DNA of 64,000 bases from Deroplatys truncata (lineage: Eukaryota > Arthropoda > Insecta > Mantodea > Mantidae), in contig CM060975.1 in the NCBI GenBank assembly GCA_030765065.1, positions 198,556,507 through 198,620,506 of the forward strand, read 5' to 3'. Below the pieces are notes generated by a model. It made no database searches. It saw only the letters and a list, made by a program, of their open reading frames with translations, and was not told where the DNA came from. Made by a program: the position numbers and the translations under genes. Below are positions 45,071 through 56,256 of this stretch, piece by piece. The first letter of the stretch is position 1. Every line of letters begins with the position of its first letter.

Positions 45071-45689
45071 GTAAGGATTTTAGTCCGCTTCTGCCGGCAT
45101 AATTTCCCCGGCGACTGCCGGCTGTCTCGTGCAGTAGAGAGAAGCCACGAGTGGGTTTGAATATAATTTAACTATCCTATAGCTTCGTATTTAAGTGCAG
45201 CATCTTTTAGAGGCTTAAGGGTAAGATTTGTATGAAAAATCCACTCTCCAAAAGAACCCTTATCCTTGTTGTTATTTTCTCAAAATGCTTTAAAGTATTT
45301 TGACTGAATATATGCTTAGAATATCGCCATGGTGAATAAAATATGCGTTTTCTCTAAATAAGTTGTCTTATTGAATTTAATATAATTTGGAAACAACAAG
45401 TACAAAAAAAAAAGAAAAAAAAAGAAAGAAACGTCTTCTAAAGAAAAAAACTCAGAGTGCATTTAAATGTATAACATGCAAATATACATTTTCGTAGTAT
45501 TAGCCTTTTCCGAAAATTCGTGTTTGAATGTTTAAGCTGTAACAGGTTGAAGTGTACTTTGATGCGTCATCTACGTAACATGTTTGAAAACGCGCTATAT
45601 TTTTCGCCTCAGTTAATTAATAACAAATACTTATGATATTAATAGTTTTTTCTCGCGTCTTGCACGCATTCAAGTCAGAGGTGGGCGAT
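45071..45689. other. Unassigned AT-rich DNA
   Basis: Contains an A-rich tract at 45404-45432. No repeat relatives recognised. Confidence 0.35.
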
Positions 45690-45895
45690 CATCCAACCGA
45701 TAAGAAGAGGTGATATGACCAGCATCGCGCTTCCCAAGCCAGAATGTTAGCTTCCGTGGCAAATAAGCCACCTATCGCAGCTCCTCACTTTTCTCAGGAT
45801 GTCCTGTACCCGGGACTTAAAATCTGCACCCACCCTTGGGATCGAACTCGAACCACATTCTAGCCCACAGTGCTACGGCACTGGACAATATGTTT
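45690..45895 (-). mobile_element. tRNA-derived SINE fragment
   Basis: On the minus strand AGTGCCGTAGCACTGTGGGC (A-box-like) and GTTCGAGTTCGATCCCAAGG (B-box-like) precede a body with AAGTCCCGGGTACAGGACAT. The body differs from the long SINE family. Confidence 0.6.
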
Positions 45896-46609
45896 GTTAA
45901 TTTACATAAATAATACACAATTTGGTTCCCTTGAATCCGACTGTATAAGGTGTGCGTGTGAACTGTTATCGTGTACACGAATTAGTGTGAGTGTTACTGA
46001 ATTAGCTTTCAAATTTCTTCAGTTTTATCAATGTGATTAGGCTTGATTTGCATTGTGAGAACATTTCCAGAATGAATGTCCTTCCATTAGCTATCCTAAG
46101 ACCATGTTTAAAATGTACCTTTAGATAGACTACCCTGTAGTTATTTAAATTCCTTTGTGCCATGTCTTATATCCTTGTCTGGTATTCTTTGCAGTAAGAA
46201 GCTTGTTTAAGAGTAGGATTTCCATGCTTCATTCTCAGTATTGACTCCATTTATTTGTTTTGTATTTTATATTTTTCAAGTGAATCTGTTTCTAGATCTT
46301 GTGTAATATTTGATTACTCTTCGTTACTTATGCGGCCTAAATGAGTATTTTTTTTTTTGGTAATGTCTATACGTTAATTCCATATAATATCACTGGAAGT
46401 TTTTTGTATTTTATAGAGTCTCATTTAAGTATCCTTTCGTATTTTGTGCTTTAATGCGCATTACAGATTTTAATGATTTTATTTAGCTTGTTTACGTAAA
46501 GGTATTACTCCATATGATTAATAAGAGATAAATGTTTAATTTACAGCTGATCGAGATATGAAATTGGAAATCACAATCCCGGTAGTATTCTTTATATCTT
46601 TTTTTATTC
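45896..46609. other. Unassigned AT-rich DNA
   Basis: No gene or repeat relative recognised. Confidence 0.35.
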
Positions 46610-46825
46610 TATTTTATTTTACGTCGCTTTAACTCCTTGGTCATATCGCGACGAGTCTGTTAGTGGATATCTCTTAGAACGATATAAGGTGGACAGTTAG
46701 CCTTCTAGGTCTCATTCCTGTAACCTCTGCTTCATGCTGTGCAGATGGCATTAGGGTGCCGTCCAGTCTAACGGCCGCCCTCACACAGAAAGACTTTACC
46801 GCCTGAGCCATCCCGCTCGGTAAAC
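46610..46825 (-). mobile_element. tRNA-derived SINE fragment with A-rich tail
   Basis: The minus-strand head ACCGAGCGGGATGGCTCAGG matches the heads of the long SINEs at 63.5 kb. The B-box region is deleted, and the body ends TTAAAGCGACGTAAAATAAA plus an A/T-rich tail. Confidence 0.65.
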
Positions 46826-47156
46826 TCTTTACATCTTGTCCATGATCTCGCATACATTTCCTCGTAAAATTGTTTATAGTCTATTGTCTATTTTCTAGAG
46901 ATATGCTTTCATTCGTTCTGTGTGAAAAAGCTTGTTTTTTCGCAGATAGCTGCTAAGCCGCTAGATATGAAGTTTAAGAAGAACATGTGTCCCGAACTTT
47001 ACCTCTCATAGAGCGTCCCCGATGAATTCACATGGCGTCCAATTGAAAATTATCTTAATGGGAGGCTAAATGGCGAAAAGTTGCGAAAACTGGCATTTTT
47101 AGCTTTTTATACAGTTTTATAAATTGAAATTTCCGCTTTCATTTTTATATATATTA

Positions 47157-47717
47157 TGACGCAGCGGCTGTGGTCCAAGGTTATCGAGAAGTCGGTGCCG
47201 GGGCAGTGGAGAGGTAAATGGAGACAAGTAGCGCTCTCGCCCAACATAAGCACCAGAGGCGCTATCGAGAGATAATCAGAATAAATATTATGAAAGTTTC
47301 CCTTCTCTTCGCCTCTAGAATGTTCTCGAATTCTAAGCAGCTGCTATATAAGCGAGCGCTCTCGCGAGTGAGGAGACAGTCAGTGAGGAAGAAAACTAGT
47401 GAATCGTTTATGATGCAACACCAAAAGCGGTTCTACATGTGCGTTTTGACGACAGCGGTGATGTACTGTGAGTGCTGCTGCGTAGGATTACAGACGTCTT
47501 GTGTTCGACTCCGCAGCCAGTGAAATAGACCGAAGAAGATGCTATTTCAATAAGCGGCTAGACGCGAAGTGAAGCGACAGAAAAAATTGAACTAGTTTAC
47601 ATTAGTGAAGTGACAGTGTGAAATAAGCGAAGTCACAGTGAAAGTTGGAACTAGAACAAAACAGAAAAGTGATAGTGAGAACTTGATGAAGTTATAGTAG
47701 AAGGTTGGACAGTCACA
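47157..47717 (+). mobile_element. Solo LTR, 561 bp, 6-bp target duplication
   Basis: Starts TGACGCAGCGGC and ends GGACAGTCACA, giving TG...CA ends, and is bounded by ATATTA at 47151-47156 and 47718-47723. Uninterrupted family-C copies lack it. It contains a compact promoter (separate entry) and an A-rich putative transcribed leader (GAAGTGAAGCGACAG, GTGAAATAAGCGAAGTCAC). No internal retroelement region remains, so recombination between LTRs is the likely origin. The ORF 47218-47523 is incidental. Family (Gypsy, Bel-Pao or Copia) cannot be told from the LTR. Confidence 0.88.
47317..47384 (+). promoter_or_regulatory. hsp70-like promoter in the LTR: heat-shock element, TATA box, initiator
   Basis: AGAATGTTCTCGAAT (47317-47331) is three perfect alternating nGAAn/nTTCn units, the binding site of heat-shock factor. 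TATATAAG follows at 47345. GAGA-type words (GCGCTCTCGCGAGTGAGGAG) lie between TATA and an arthropod initiator-like TCAGT at 47380. Order and spacing resemble insect hsp70 promoters. Activity is inferred, not shown. Confidence 0.7.
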
Positions 47718-48065
47718 ATATTATCATTGTGAGCACAATACTTGTATTTTAAATATATTTTTAAAAATGGTACTGCGTCTGAAATTTTGTCTATGAATTC
47801 TTTGGAGAAGAGAGATAAAATTTAGGTCAGTTTTTAGGGGAAGATTTGCTCTACAAATTGGGATTACTTTTAAATATAGAAGCTTCTATGTGCCCAACCA
47901 GTGTCAATGCGCTGAATCATGTGGCTTCCTTCTTTGCAAATACATGTGACTTTGTTTCTCCAACTCTGCTTTGAACAGAACATCTTCTGGTATGCCTGAC
48001 CCATTTTCTCAGAATCTACTGAAGATACCTAAATCAAATGTTATGGTGTCTGAAACAACCTCTAA

Positions 48066-49203
48066 GGGCCGGTTTCACCAACAGAAGCTAAAATTTAACA
48101 CTATTTTAAATGATTTAACATTGAAGTTAACGCAAATTCTGTTTCATTAATGTTAACTTTAACAATGTTTAAACTCTGTGTTAAGTTAACATCACCGTAC
48201 CCCTGTGTTAAGGCAATTGTCAAATTTTAGAAGTTAAAAATTGGCTACGCAAACCAAGCTGCTGATGCGAGTTTGCTACATTTTGGCATTTTAATGGCAT
48301 TTCTAACGCCAAGAGTAGTTGTTCTTCATAATGAATCTAAAACCCTGCAAAAGGAGAAATTTTTAAAGCGAAACAGATTGTCCAGGGCGTCATGAGCATG
48401 GTTTTATGGGAAAAACGAGAATACTACCAACATAAGCATGTCTCTTTCTCCTATGCTGCAAGTGTTAATTACTTTGAGGTTTTATGCTACTGGTATTCTT
48501 CATTTACTTCGTAGATGATAATGTTGGTATTTCCAAAGCTACCGTTTGTGAGTTTATCCGGAATGTTTCGAGGCAATTGCTTCAAGAAATAAACAGTTTT
48601 TTTTTCGGATATGCTTGATCAATCGGCGATAAACATTTTCGCCACTTTAGTTTCAATGCAGTGTTTATCACCAGTTTTAAACCGTCCTAAACGTTCTTTG
48701 CACCTATCATCTCTGATGCTGCATTTCATAAAATTGCCGCAGTTGCTTACTGGAGAAACGTGTTCATTCCAATTACATTACTGCGGATTTTCTCCCAGGC
48801 TGCAATCTTATCCTTTAATATATGACCGTCGACTTTTTCGCACTTGATAATACGTCTATACTTGTTAAGTTCTCAATTAATGCATTTCAAACATAAAACA
48901 TTTATTTCAATTCACATCACGATTCTAACCTCAAACAATCGGGAACATCACATAGTAATTGCCATGAATGTAAATAGTGTCTGCTACTGACACAGAGAGC
49001 GCTGCGATAGACAAATATGCATCGGAGCACGTCTTCTCGAAAGCTAACGTTGCAGTTGTCTTTGTCGTTAACGAGGTTTAGCTAACAGTTTGCTGTAAAA
49101 GCTTGATCAAACGCAAAAGCTTCAACATTATTTAAACTTTGAACACATTATTAACAAACAAGATGTTAAAGTATTTTAAAAAATCGGTTGGTGAAACCGG
49201 CTC
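48066..49203 (+). mobile_element. PIF/Harbinger element, 1.14 kb, TAA target duplication
   Basis: Termini GGGCCGGTTTCACCAAC and the complement GAGCCGGTTTCACCAAC match at 16 of 17 positions. It is flanked by TAA at 48063-48065 and 49204-49206, the three-base target typical of this superfamily. Family-C copy C1 provides the empty site. The interior holds a decayed transposase N-terminal part on the plus strand. Minus-strand fragments (DRCKERLGRFKTG at about 48700) may be remains of the accessory Myb/SANT-type ORF that these elements carry. The catalytic DDE core is missing. Confidence 0.9.
48441..48605 (+). pseudogene. HARBI1-like transposase fragment
   Basis: SLSPMLQVLITLRFYATG and, in a shifted frame, VDDNVGISKATVCEFIRNVS correspond to the segment before the nuclease core in Harbinger transposases (SPxxQVLxTLRFYATGSF, GVSKSTVSRxIRxVS). 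A frameshift and a following stop leave it non-functional. Confidence 0.8.
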
Positions 49204-49529
49204 TAAATGTTATTATGGATCTATGGATTTATGGATTTTAATCAAAGAATGGTGCAATTCAGAAACAATCATATCTTCCTTAATAAACAAACTTATTGAA
49301 TAAAAGTGGAATTGTGAAATTCGGAGGGAAACATCTACATCCTGTACAAATTTCAACCTGATAATTTAAATAGTTTGAGATGAAGGGTCAGAAATTTAAC
49401 AAATTTAACGTTGTTGGGATAGAACTTCTAGTTTCCGCTGAACATTTTGCTATCAGTTTGAGGAGTTTTATATTTCATCGTACTACATTACAAGTTACAT
49501 TTTAATAGTGTTTATAAACCGAAAACCTC

Positions 49530-50560
49530 AGATTTCAGGAGCGAGGATTTAATAAGTACACTGACTAGACGACAATCACAAGTCTGGAGAGAAGGATTTA
49601 GAGGTTGTAGCCTGTAATTAGCTTGCACAAATTGGACGTAACCTTAGAAACCAGGAATCAGGAGATATTACATGGAAAATGTTTGAAAACAACGAGCAAT
49701 ACTGGTAAGTTTCTCCATAAGACTTTGAAGATAAAAAGTTGAGGACTGCTTGTGACACCCTTGCGGGACGGGCTCCAGCCCCAAGGGGAGGCAACCAGTT
49801 CGCTGGGCTAAAGTGGCTTCATAAACACGTCCGTGATGAATGACCCGACTCGTCCTTCTTCAATTGCATTCTGGCCGCTCTGCACATAAATTTCCCTGCT
49901 AATAGTAGCGAGCTCTGACGGACTGACAGACGCACGCACCGCGGGGCGATTTCCCTTGTTTTTTTGTGCAACGGACTCTTCGCTCAAAGTTTATTATCTC
50001 GCTCCCGCGATTTGCGTACTGCTCTCCAGCCAGGGAGTCTTGCACTAATATGGGGATTTCGAATATTTTCTGCCGACAGAGATATCCATAAGAAGTATTG
50101 ACGTTTTGGCAATATCTGATATAATTTTACAGCATGAGAAATCGCTTATCCCTAATGCCAATAACTACTGTGCTCTGTTGTCTGCGTAGTCCGAAGACGA
50201 CAAGAATGCTAACAACGGGAATAGGCTTCGGAAATGTCTACTCTCTCCACACTGTCAGGGTTGCCAACTAAATGTCATAGTTCCGGGAGAGGTCTGCATT
50301 TACGGGTCTGCAGGAAATAATTCCTTTATACTCCCTGACCCCTAGAATTCATCTCATCTTGAACTGTACCTACGTCTATGTTTATGCCGTTGCATAGAAA
50401 TGTTTTCGTTGGCAATTCGTTGTTTCTCGCAGTTATTTGTTGCTTGGTTGCAAGTCGTCTTTAAGATGCACTTCAGTATAATTGAGATCGGTTTGAAAAT
50501 TCTTCCCAAAATAATTGATTCGGTTGTGAGAAGACCAGTAAGCTTTCGGAGACATTAATC
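49530..50560. other. Low-repeat interval with GC-richer core
   Basis: No member of the window's repeat families. 49750-50050 is GC-richer and includes GGCTCCAGCCCCAAGGGGAG and CACGCACCGCGGGGCGATTT. No supportable ORF. Together with 4.6-5.9 kb this is one of the few intervals that could be single-copy sequence; a conserved regulatory element is possible but nothing proves it. Confidence 0.3.
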
Positions 50561-50640
50561 GCAGTAGCTCAATGGTAGAACGTGGAGCGTAGGTCGAAGG
50601 ACTGAAATTCAAGTCTTGGGCCTTGAGTTAGTCAAATCTG
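50561..50640 (+). other. tRNA-like fragment, possible SINE head
   Basis: GCAGTAGCTCAATGGTAGAA (A-box-like) and GAAATTCAAGTCT (weak B-box) at suitable spacing. No acceptor pairing and no recognisable body. Confidence 0.35.
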
Positions 50641-50947
50641 ATTCAATTTCCCAGCTAGAACATTGCCACTGTGAATATGGATACATACTCGGCAATGTAT
50701 CTAGCCTTAGAATACGATATCTCGGAGATCCTTTAAAGATCATTTGGGAGATTATACATATCAGACAACTGCAGTTCAATATGCATAAGAAGATACTCCT
50801 TAAGAACGGAGAAGTATAATATGTACCTGAAAGTGGAGTATCAATCGTGCAAATTTCGGGCATCCAGTGGGTTTTTCAAATATCCTTCAACCTTAGTCTG
50901 CTAATGTCCATGCGAAAAACAAATTAGTAGATGGGGACTGAGATATA

Positions 50948-51786
50948 CTAGGTGGCCCACACAAGCCGTCCTTAGTTGAAGTTAGTTTACACCGGATAGC
51001 GCGGATACCAAAAGCTTCGCCTAAGCAGAACTGCAAAGGGGACTCCATACCGACAGAGAGGAGACCGCTAAATGAAAGACCAATGCTTCAAAAAGAACAC
51101 TTTAACTGCTATTACTGGTCCCAGAGCTCATTCGGTAGAGAAACTCCTGCTGTATGAGGTGTTCCGGGTTCGATTACCGGCTGGGCTCCATTTCATGGTA
51201 TGTCCAGAGTCTGGTGTGTGAATGTGGGAGTACATATGTGTATGGAGGTATATCGATTATTTATTAACCAATTCGCTCATTAACAAGAATTCAGGATTGT
51301 CGCTTGACGCAAACCAATTGGTGCCGCAAAGTTAACACGATTAAACAAAATTCTATTTTATTATTTACTATTAGTGCATTATTCATAATAAGCATGCGTA
51401 AAAACATGCCCGCGCCTTGGTGAACGAATTGATGTAAGGACCCGCGTTCTACCTGGAATGATCCATCACTTCTTAATATCATCTCTATATGTAATAGCCT
51501 TCGAGCTTCAGCTGCATTTTGGTTGCGTCTCCGCACAGATCGTAACCATATCTGTGTGTTCGTTATTGGTGAACGTTATCTTTTTGTCTGAATGGCCTGG
51601 CTCGAACTGCAGCGTACTTATCAGTACGAAACTACCACGTAAACACACACATACGGAGCACTACCTCAGTGACGTTTCGCTTTGTACCTGCACTGTCTCT
51701 TTGAGCATCAGTGATGCCGCAATTTCTTTTGCAGCTATGTAAATGGGAAACAAAACTGCAAAGGACGGCTTGTTTGGGCCACCTAG
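50948..51786 (-). mobile_element. Mariner-like element with 26-bp inverted termini, containing a SINE
   Basis: CTAGGTGGCCCACACAAGCC GTCCTT at the left recurs inverted at the right (AAGGACGGCTTGTTTGGGCC ACCTAG), with TATA just outside both ends. On the minus strand around 51400-51570 broken frames read TDMVTICAETQ and, in another frame, NQNAAEARRL. These match the N-terminal helix-turn-helix (DUF4817 type) of insect mariner-like transposases. No catalytic core. Confidence 0.8.
51117..51250 (+). mobile_element. Short tRNA-derived SINE inside the mariner-like element
   Basis: GGTCCCAGAGCTCATTCGGT (A-box) and GTTCCGGGTTCGATTACCGG (B-box), with partial pairing of GGTCCCA and TGGGCTC as an acceptor stem. 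A TGTG-rich body with TCCAGAGTCTGGTGTGTGAA follows. Confidence 0.7.
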
Positions 51787-52040
51787 TATATACAGAGGCG
51801 ATCGAATGGACTCTAATTTGTGATGCGTTTCTTGGTTAGAGAAAAATAGCAGTGTACACCAAACTGATAAAGCAATTTTCAGGCTGATTAAGATATTCAC
51901 AGAATCTACGAATAATAAATAGAACACTCTTGTAGGAGCGATGCACTAGCATAACATGAAAAAGGGGAAAAAAGTCATTTGGGCAGCAGTGGGAGAGTAA
52001 GAATTTCAAAAAGACAAAAATAAGTATCACAAGAAAACAT
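51787..52040. other. Unassigned AT-rich DNA
   Basis: ORFs at 51661-52054 on the minus strand are AT-biased and without motif. Confidence 0.35.
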
Positions 52041-52905
52041 TTGATGTGATACATTCACATGACATTCTCTACCCTCTATCGTTTATTGGTGGGTATACAA
52101 ACCAGTCTTAGTAAAGCTTATTTTTATATCTACTTCATTTTAACCCAAATAAACTTTTGCAGAAATAGCGACATTGTACATTTTGTTATAGATACAAAGG
52201 AACCAGCGATTAGACAAAGTTGAACTGGAGCTATGCGCTGGCCTTAAAAGTCCAAACAGTTTCAATGGAGTCGCGAGAACTGAATGTTGACAGGACTTAA
52301 AAAGAATGGCTAAGATTGAAAAATTCGAAGCATTAATAACGGATATCTCGGAAATGGCTAATGTCACAAAAACCTTATTTGAAATAAATTATGTGCTTTA
52401 AAGAGATTTACATTTTTTGTATAGTACGTTTTTGTCTATCGTTTAACGTTTACCAGTTATAAAAGGTTATACAAAATTCCTTCCAAATGAAGAGGACTTC
52501 AAAGGCTATTCCTAGAAAATTTATGATACACATTTGATTTGTCGTATAAATATCTTTAATATATAGGGTATTTTAATCAAAATCGTTAGAACCTTTTTTA
52601 GAAAATCCAAAATTTCGAACAATGTTCCATGCAGGGCGTAGTTTGGGGTAGGAGGTTTCTTGAAAAGTCTTGTGTCGTATCTTTGGAAGATACTAAACTT
52701 AAATACAAAGATTTGAACTTATCCGACTTTTCGTTTTTGAGTTATGTTGTTTACAGATACAGATACACACACACACAAACACGAACCTTTTTCTAAAAAT
52801 GTTTTTTTATTCGGTGTGCCATAAAACATGTATTTGCGATGAAATCTGGGTATCGAATTTTTGGGTGGAATGCGATATCTAATATGTACGTGGTAGAGCA
52901 AGTAA
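52041..52905 (+). mobile_element. HINE-like copy H19 (subfamily B), near full length
   Basis: Starts TTGATGTGATACATTCACAT, then CATTCTCTACCCTCTATCGT and TGGTGGGTATACAAACC. The interior contains AATAACGGATATCTCGGAAA and the core. The slot has CAGATACACACACACACAAA, and it ends GTAGAGCAAGTAAAAAA. Confidence 0.86.
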
Positions 52906-53718
52906 AAAAGAAGACATTGAGGAAAGAAAATTTTCTACAGGAGGCGCTGAATGAATTAATGTTCACGTGTGCGCATTACGTGTGCGCATTGAATTATGTT
53001 AAAGCGCCCTACAAAAAAAATTAACAAAAACTTGACATATTAAGTAGACCATGTTTTGACTAAGGACTTCATAATTTTAAACAATGGACAAAGATGAAAT
53101 TTTGAACCACACCAAACTGTATTACGGTTGCTCAGTCCCAAGTCTGTGCTGAGAGAGACGGAAGTAGCAGACCTCGACTTTAACAACCCTATCCCACAAA
53201 ATATTATCCAAATCTATTAATTCGTGACTTGAATCCTGAGGAATCAATAAAAAAAAACACCATTAACGGAACTAGAAGTCTGCGGCGTTAGCATCTGTGG
53301 CTCTCATTTATCTGATTAGGCTTCAGCCAAATACCAAATTCTTTTTCTCAATACGATCCAAATTACTCCCAATAGAATAAAATTAATATAGGCAAAACAG
53401 TTGTACCGGAAGAGAATTACGCAGTTAAGGCCTGCATCATGCATCACAATGGGGACACAGACATCCTTGTGCGGGTGGCCGAGATCGTTACGGAATTAAT
53501 GCGGTTCGAATCACTCCAGGACCACACTCCCTGACTTTTTTCCCCAGCTTATTTCTGATATTTGGCATATGTCGAGGAGATATCCTAAAAACTTAGGTCT
53601 TGAAGGACTTAGGCGTTTCCTTCACAATTGCTTTATCTAATTATCATTTCATTTCAAGTACCAGTAGTGTGTACCGTCTGTGCTATCGTCTACAGGAAAA
53701 ACGGGCGTTGAAAAAAAT
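52906..53718. other. Unassigned DNA with a weak tRNA-like SINE head
   Basis: GGGTGGCCGAGATCGTTACG and TGCGGTTCGAATCACTCC at 53475-53520 have the spacing of A- and B-boxes and may head an old SINE running to about 53700. The remainder is unassigned. Confidence 0.35.
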
Positions 53719-54623
53719 GCGATGTGTTATATTCACATGCCTTTCTCTACCTTTATTAATGAGTATACAAATTATTCTTACGATAGCTTATTTTTCCATC
53801 TGCTTAATTTAATCGAGATAAACCTTCGAGAAATAGTTATATTGCACGTTTTGTTATACATACTAAGAGAATAGCGATAGTCAGATGTTTAAGAACGGAC
53901 GATATACACCAGTCTTAAAACTCCATACTGTTTCCATACAATCGCGAGAAACAACTGAATGTTGACAGAACTTTAAAAGAATGACGAAGTAATGAAGATT
54001 TCCTAATAACTGATATATGAGAAATGGCTTACGCCAAAAAAGCTATTGGAAATAAATTGTGTGTTTTAAAGCGATCTACATTTTTTGTGTAACGTTTTCA
54101 ACTATAGCTCAACATTTACCGGTTATATACGATTATACAAAATTCGTTCCGAATAAAGTGGACTTCACAGGCTATTCCCAGAAAATTCAAGATATGCATT
54201 TTATTTGTAATATAAATATCCTTAATGCATTGTATTTTAATCAAAATCGTTAGAGCCATTCTTTAGGAAATCAAAAATTTCGAAAAAGGTTCATTGCAAA
54301 GGGTAGATTAGGGTAGGGGATTTTCTTCAAAATATTCGTGTCACATCTTCTGAACCTAAATATCAAGTTTGGTGGTTATCCGACTTTTCGTTTTTGAGTT
54401 ATGCTTTTCACACACACATACATAAAGGGCCTCAAAACATCTATTTCCGGTAAAATTTCGTAATCAAATTCTTGAGTGCATTTCTATATATCTTCTCTAC
54501 ATACTATGTACGTCGTAGAGAACGTAATTTTTTTGTAATTCAGGCCTCAAAACATATATTTCCGGGTATTCTTTCCGGAATACAATACCTTCTCTACCTT
54601 CCATGTACGCGGTGGAGAAAGTA
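53719..54623 (+). mobile_element. HINE-like copy H20 (subfamily B) with two tandem 3' ends
   Basis: Starts GATGTGTTATATTCACATGC and CTTTCTCTACC, keeps the subfamily-B interior and core, and ends once at CGTCGTAGAGAACGTAATTT (about 54525). A second copy of the last 90 bases follows (CCTCAAAACATATATTTCCG to GGTGGAGAAAGTAATA). Confidence 0.82.
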
Positions 54624-55541
54624 ATATATAAGTCGCAATATATTTTGTTCAAAATTGAAGAATTAATATATATAGGTAATTTAATTTATAAGTTAAGCGC
54701 TGAGTAAAAAAATGTGATTTATAGATATGTTACTTTGCTTGTAGGTTTACAGAACTTACTTTCAATTCATTTTGTATAAAGATATAAAATAGTCAATTTT
54801 ACCATTTGTGTTATTAGTTAGCTAAGGATTGCTGAAACATTCAGCTTTTACCCCGAAAAGAAATAGGTTTAGAGATAATTTAAGGGGACAATAATTGGTA
54901 AAGTTGGCAAAAATTACATTTTTACTGTTTTGTGTAGTATAAACTGGATTTTCCTCTTTAATTTCGTATGTATTTCATCACTTTAGGTGAAATGTTTATA
55001 TTTTAAATGTATTTTTTATTTCCCTACCACGTGTATAGTGGGTAGAGAAGGTACTGTATTTCCAAAGAATGCGATATCGAGATTTCATCGAAAATGTACA
55101 TTTTGAGGCACGCTGAATCCAAGAAGCTGCTTATAAATAGGTGTTTGTGTCTGCATCTATGTGTTTGTGAACAGCAAAATTCAAAAACGAAAAATGTGAT
55201 AAATATCAAAATTGGTACTTACCTTCAATATCTTCCAAGCAGTGACATGAAGATTTTCAAGAAATCCCCCCCACGCCCAACTACTCTGTACATGGAGGTT
55301 TTTCCGAAATGTTTGCCTCAAAAACGCCTCTAAAGGTTTTGATTTAAACACCATATATTAACGATATTTACATGACAAATAAAATGTATATCTTGAATTT
55401 TTTGGGGAATAGCCTATGAAGTCCTCTTCATGGAAGGACTTTTTATATAATCTTGTATAACCGATAAGCGTTAAGCGATAGACAAAGTTAGAAAGTCCAG
55501 TTCTTAAACATTAGACTGTCGCTGTTGTCTTTGTATCTATA

Positions 55542-56256
55542 GTACTTTCGTTTTAGGTCAAGGCCGAGGATCGCGCGAATGCGTGCTCCGCATACAGTTT
55601 ACTACACTGCGGAGTTTTTCTGTCCGTAACTCCCGCGTTACTTACGAGTCTTTGTAACATATATGTAATGAGTACTAACCTTGTTTTAAGTGTTCTTGAA
55701 AGTGGTGCCCATCTGCGCGAAGACATTCTTGAAATCGTCGAATGAAATTGCCATTCACACGCATAAGTTCTTCTTGTGCAATGTTCATAATTTCTGTGTT
55801 TACATTGTCCTTAAGTTCGTCTGTGCTGTGGGTATATTTCCTATAAACTTCATTTTTTTAGCATTTAGCAATCCGTTGTTCTAAATTTATTGACCAAACA
55901 TCTCGCAGTGTCGTCCCGAAACTGGATAACCAGAAAATTGCTGCTGAATCACCTGTCTACATGATTCAGTTTTCACGTATGCACCGTACATAAAAATACG
56001 CTGTTCAAGCGTGAATTTGTTGGCAGGCATTTCCGTGAACTAATAAGAGAATAACATTCCTAAGTAAATCACACGTATCATCGAAACACTTCACAACACG
56101 AAGACAAAGCAACGACTGAGGCAGCTCACAGCTGATAAACGTACCCTTGACACCTCCTGCGCAGCTGCTGCGCAGTGGCATCATACCGAGGGCATTGCCG
56201 TCTCGACCGATACGCATTTAAGGCGGTTGTGGCCTTGGTATAAAACGAAAGCGCTG
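55542..56256 (-). mobile_element. Mariner-like element (same family as 57137-58006), TA target
   Basis: Left GTACTTTCGTTTTAGGTCAA and the complement of the right end, CAGCGCTTTCGTTTTATACC, pair as inverted termini. TA flanks both sides, and H21 is otherwise continuous across the site. 715 bp retains both ends of a transposase on the minus strand and lacks the middle. Confidence 0.85.
55675..56030 (-). pseudogene. Internally deleted mariner-like transposase
   Basis: From the ATG at 56030 the frame reads MPANKFTLEQRIFMYGAYVK then TESCRQVIQQQFSGYPVS, an N-terminal helix-turn-helix of the DUF4817 type. It then loses frame. It resumes as DELKDNVNTEIMNIAQEELM and VNGNFIRRFQECLRADGHHF, ending QEHLKQG at a stop at 55675, the usual C-terminus of this family. 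The whole DDE catalytic region is deleted. Confidence 0.86.

Larger units (their letters stand above)
46990..49470 (+). repeat. Family-C repeat copy C2, carrying a solo LTR and a Harbinger element
   Basis: Pieces at about 46990-47156, 47718-48065 and 49204-49470 are collinear with C1 (TTTTTATACAGTTTTATAAA; GGTACTGCGTCTGAAATTTT; TCAGAATCTACTGAAGATAC; GAAACAACCTCTAA joined to ATGTTATTATGGATCTA). C1 shows the unoccupied state at both interruption points. Confidence 0.78.

Noticed and set aside
47218..47523. 101-codon gene with arginine-rich product
   Set aside because: Lies wholly within the solo LTR across its promoter; an incidental frame.
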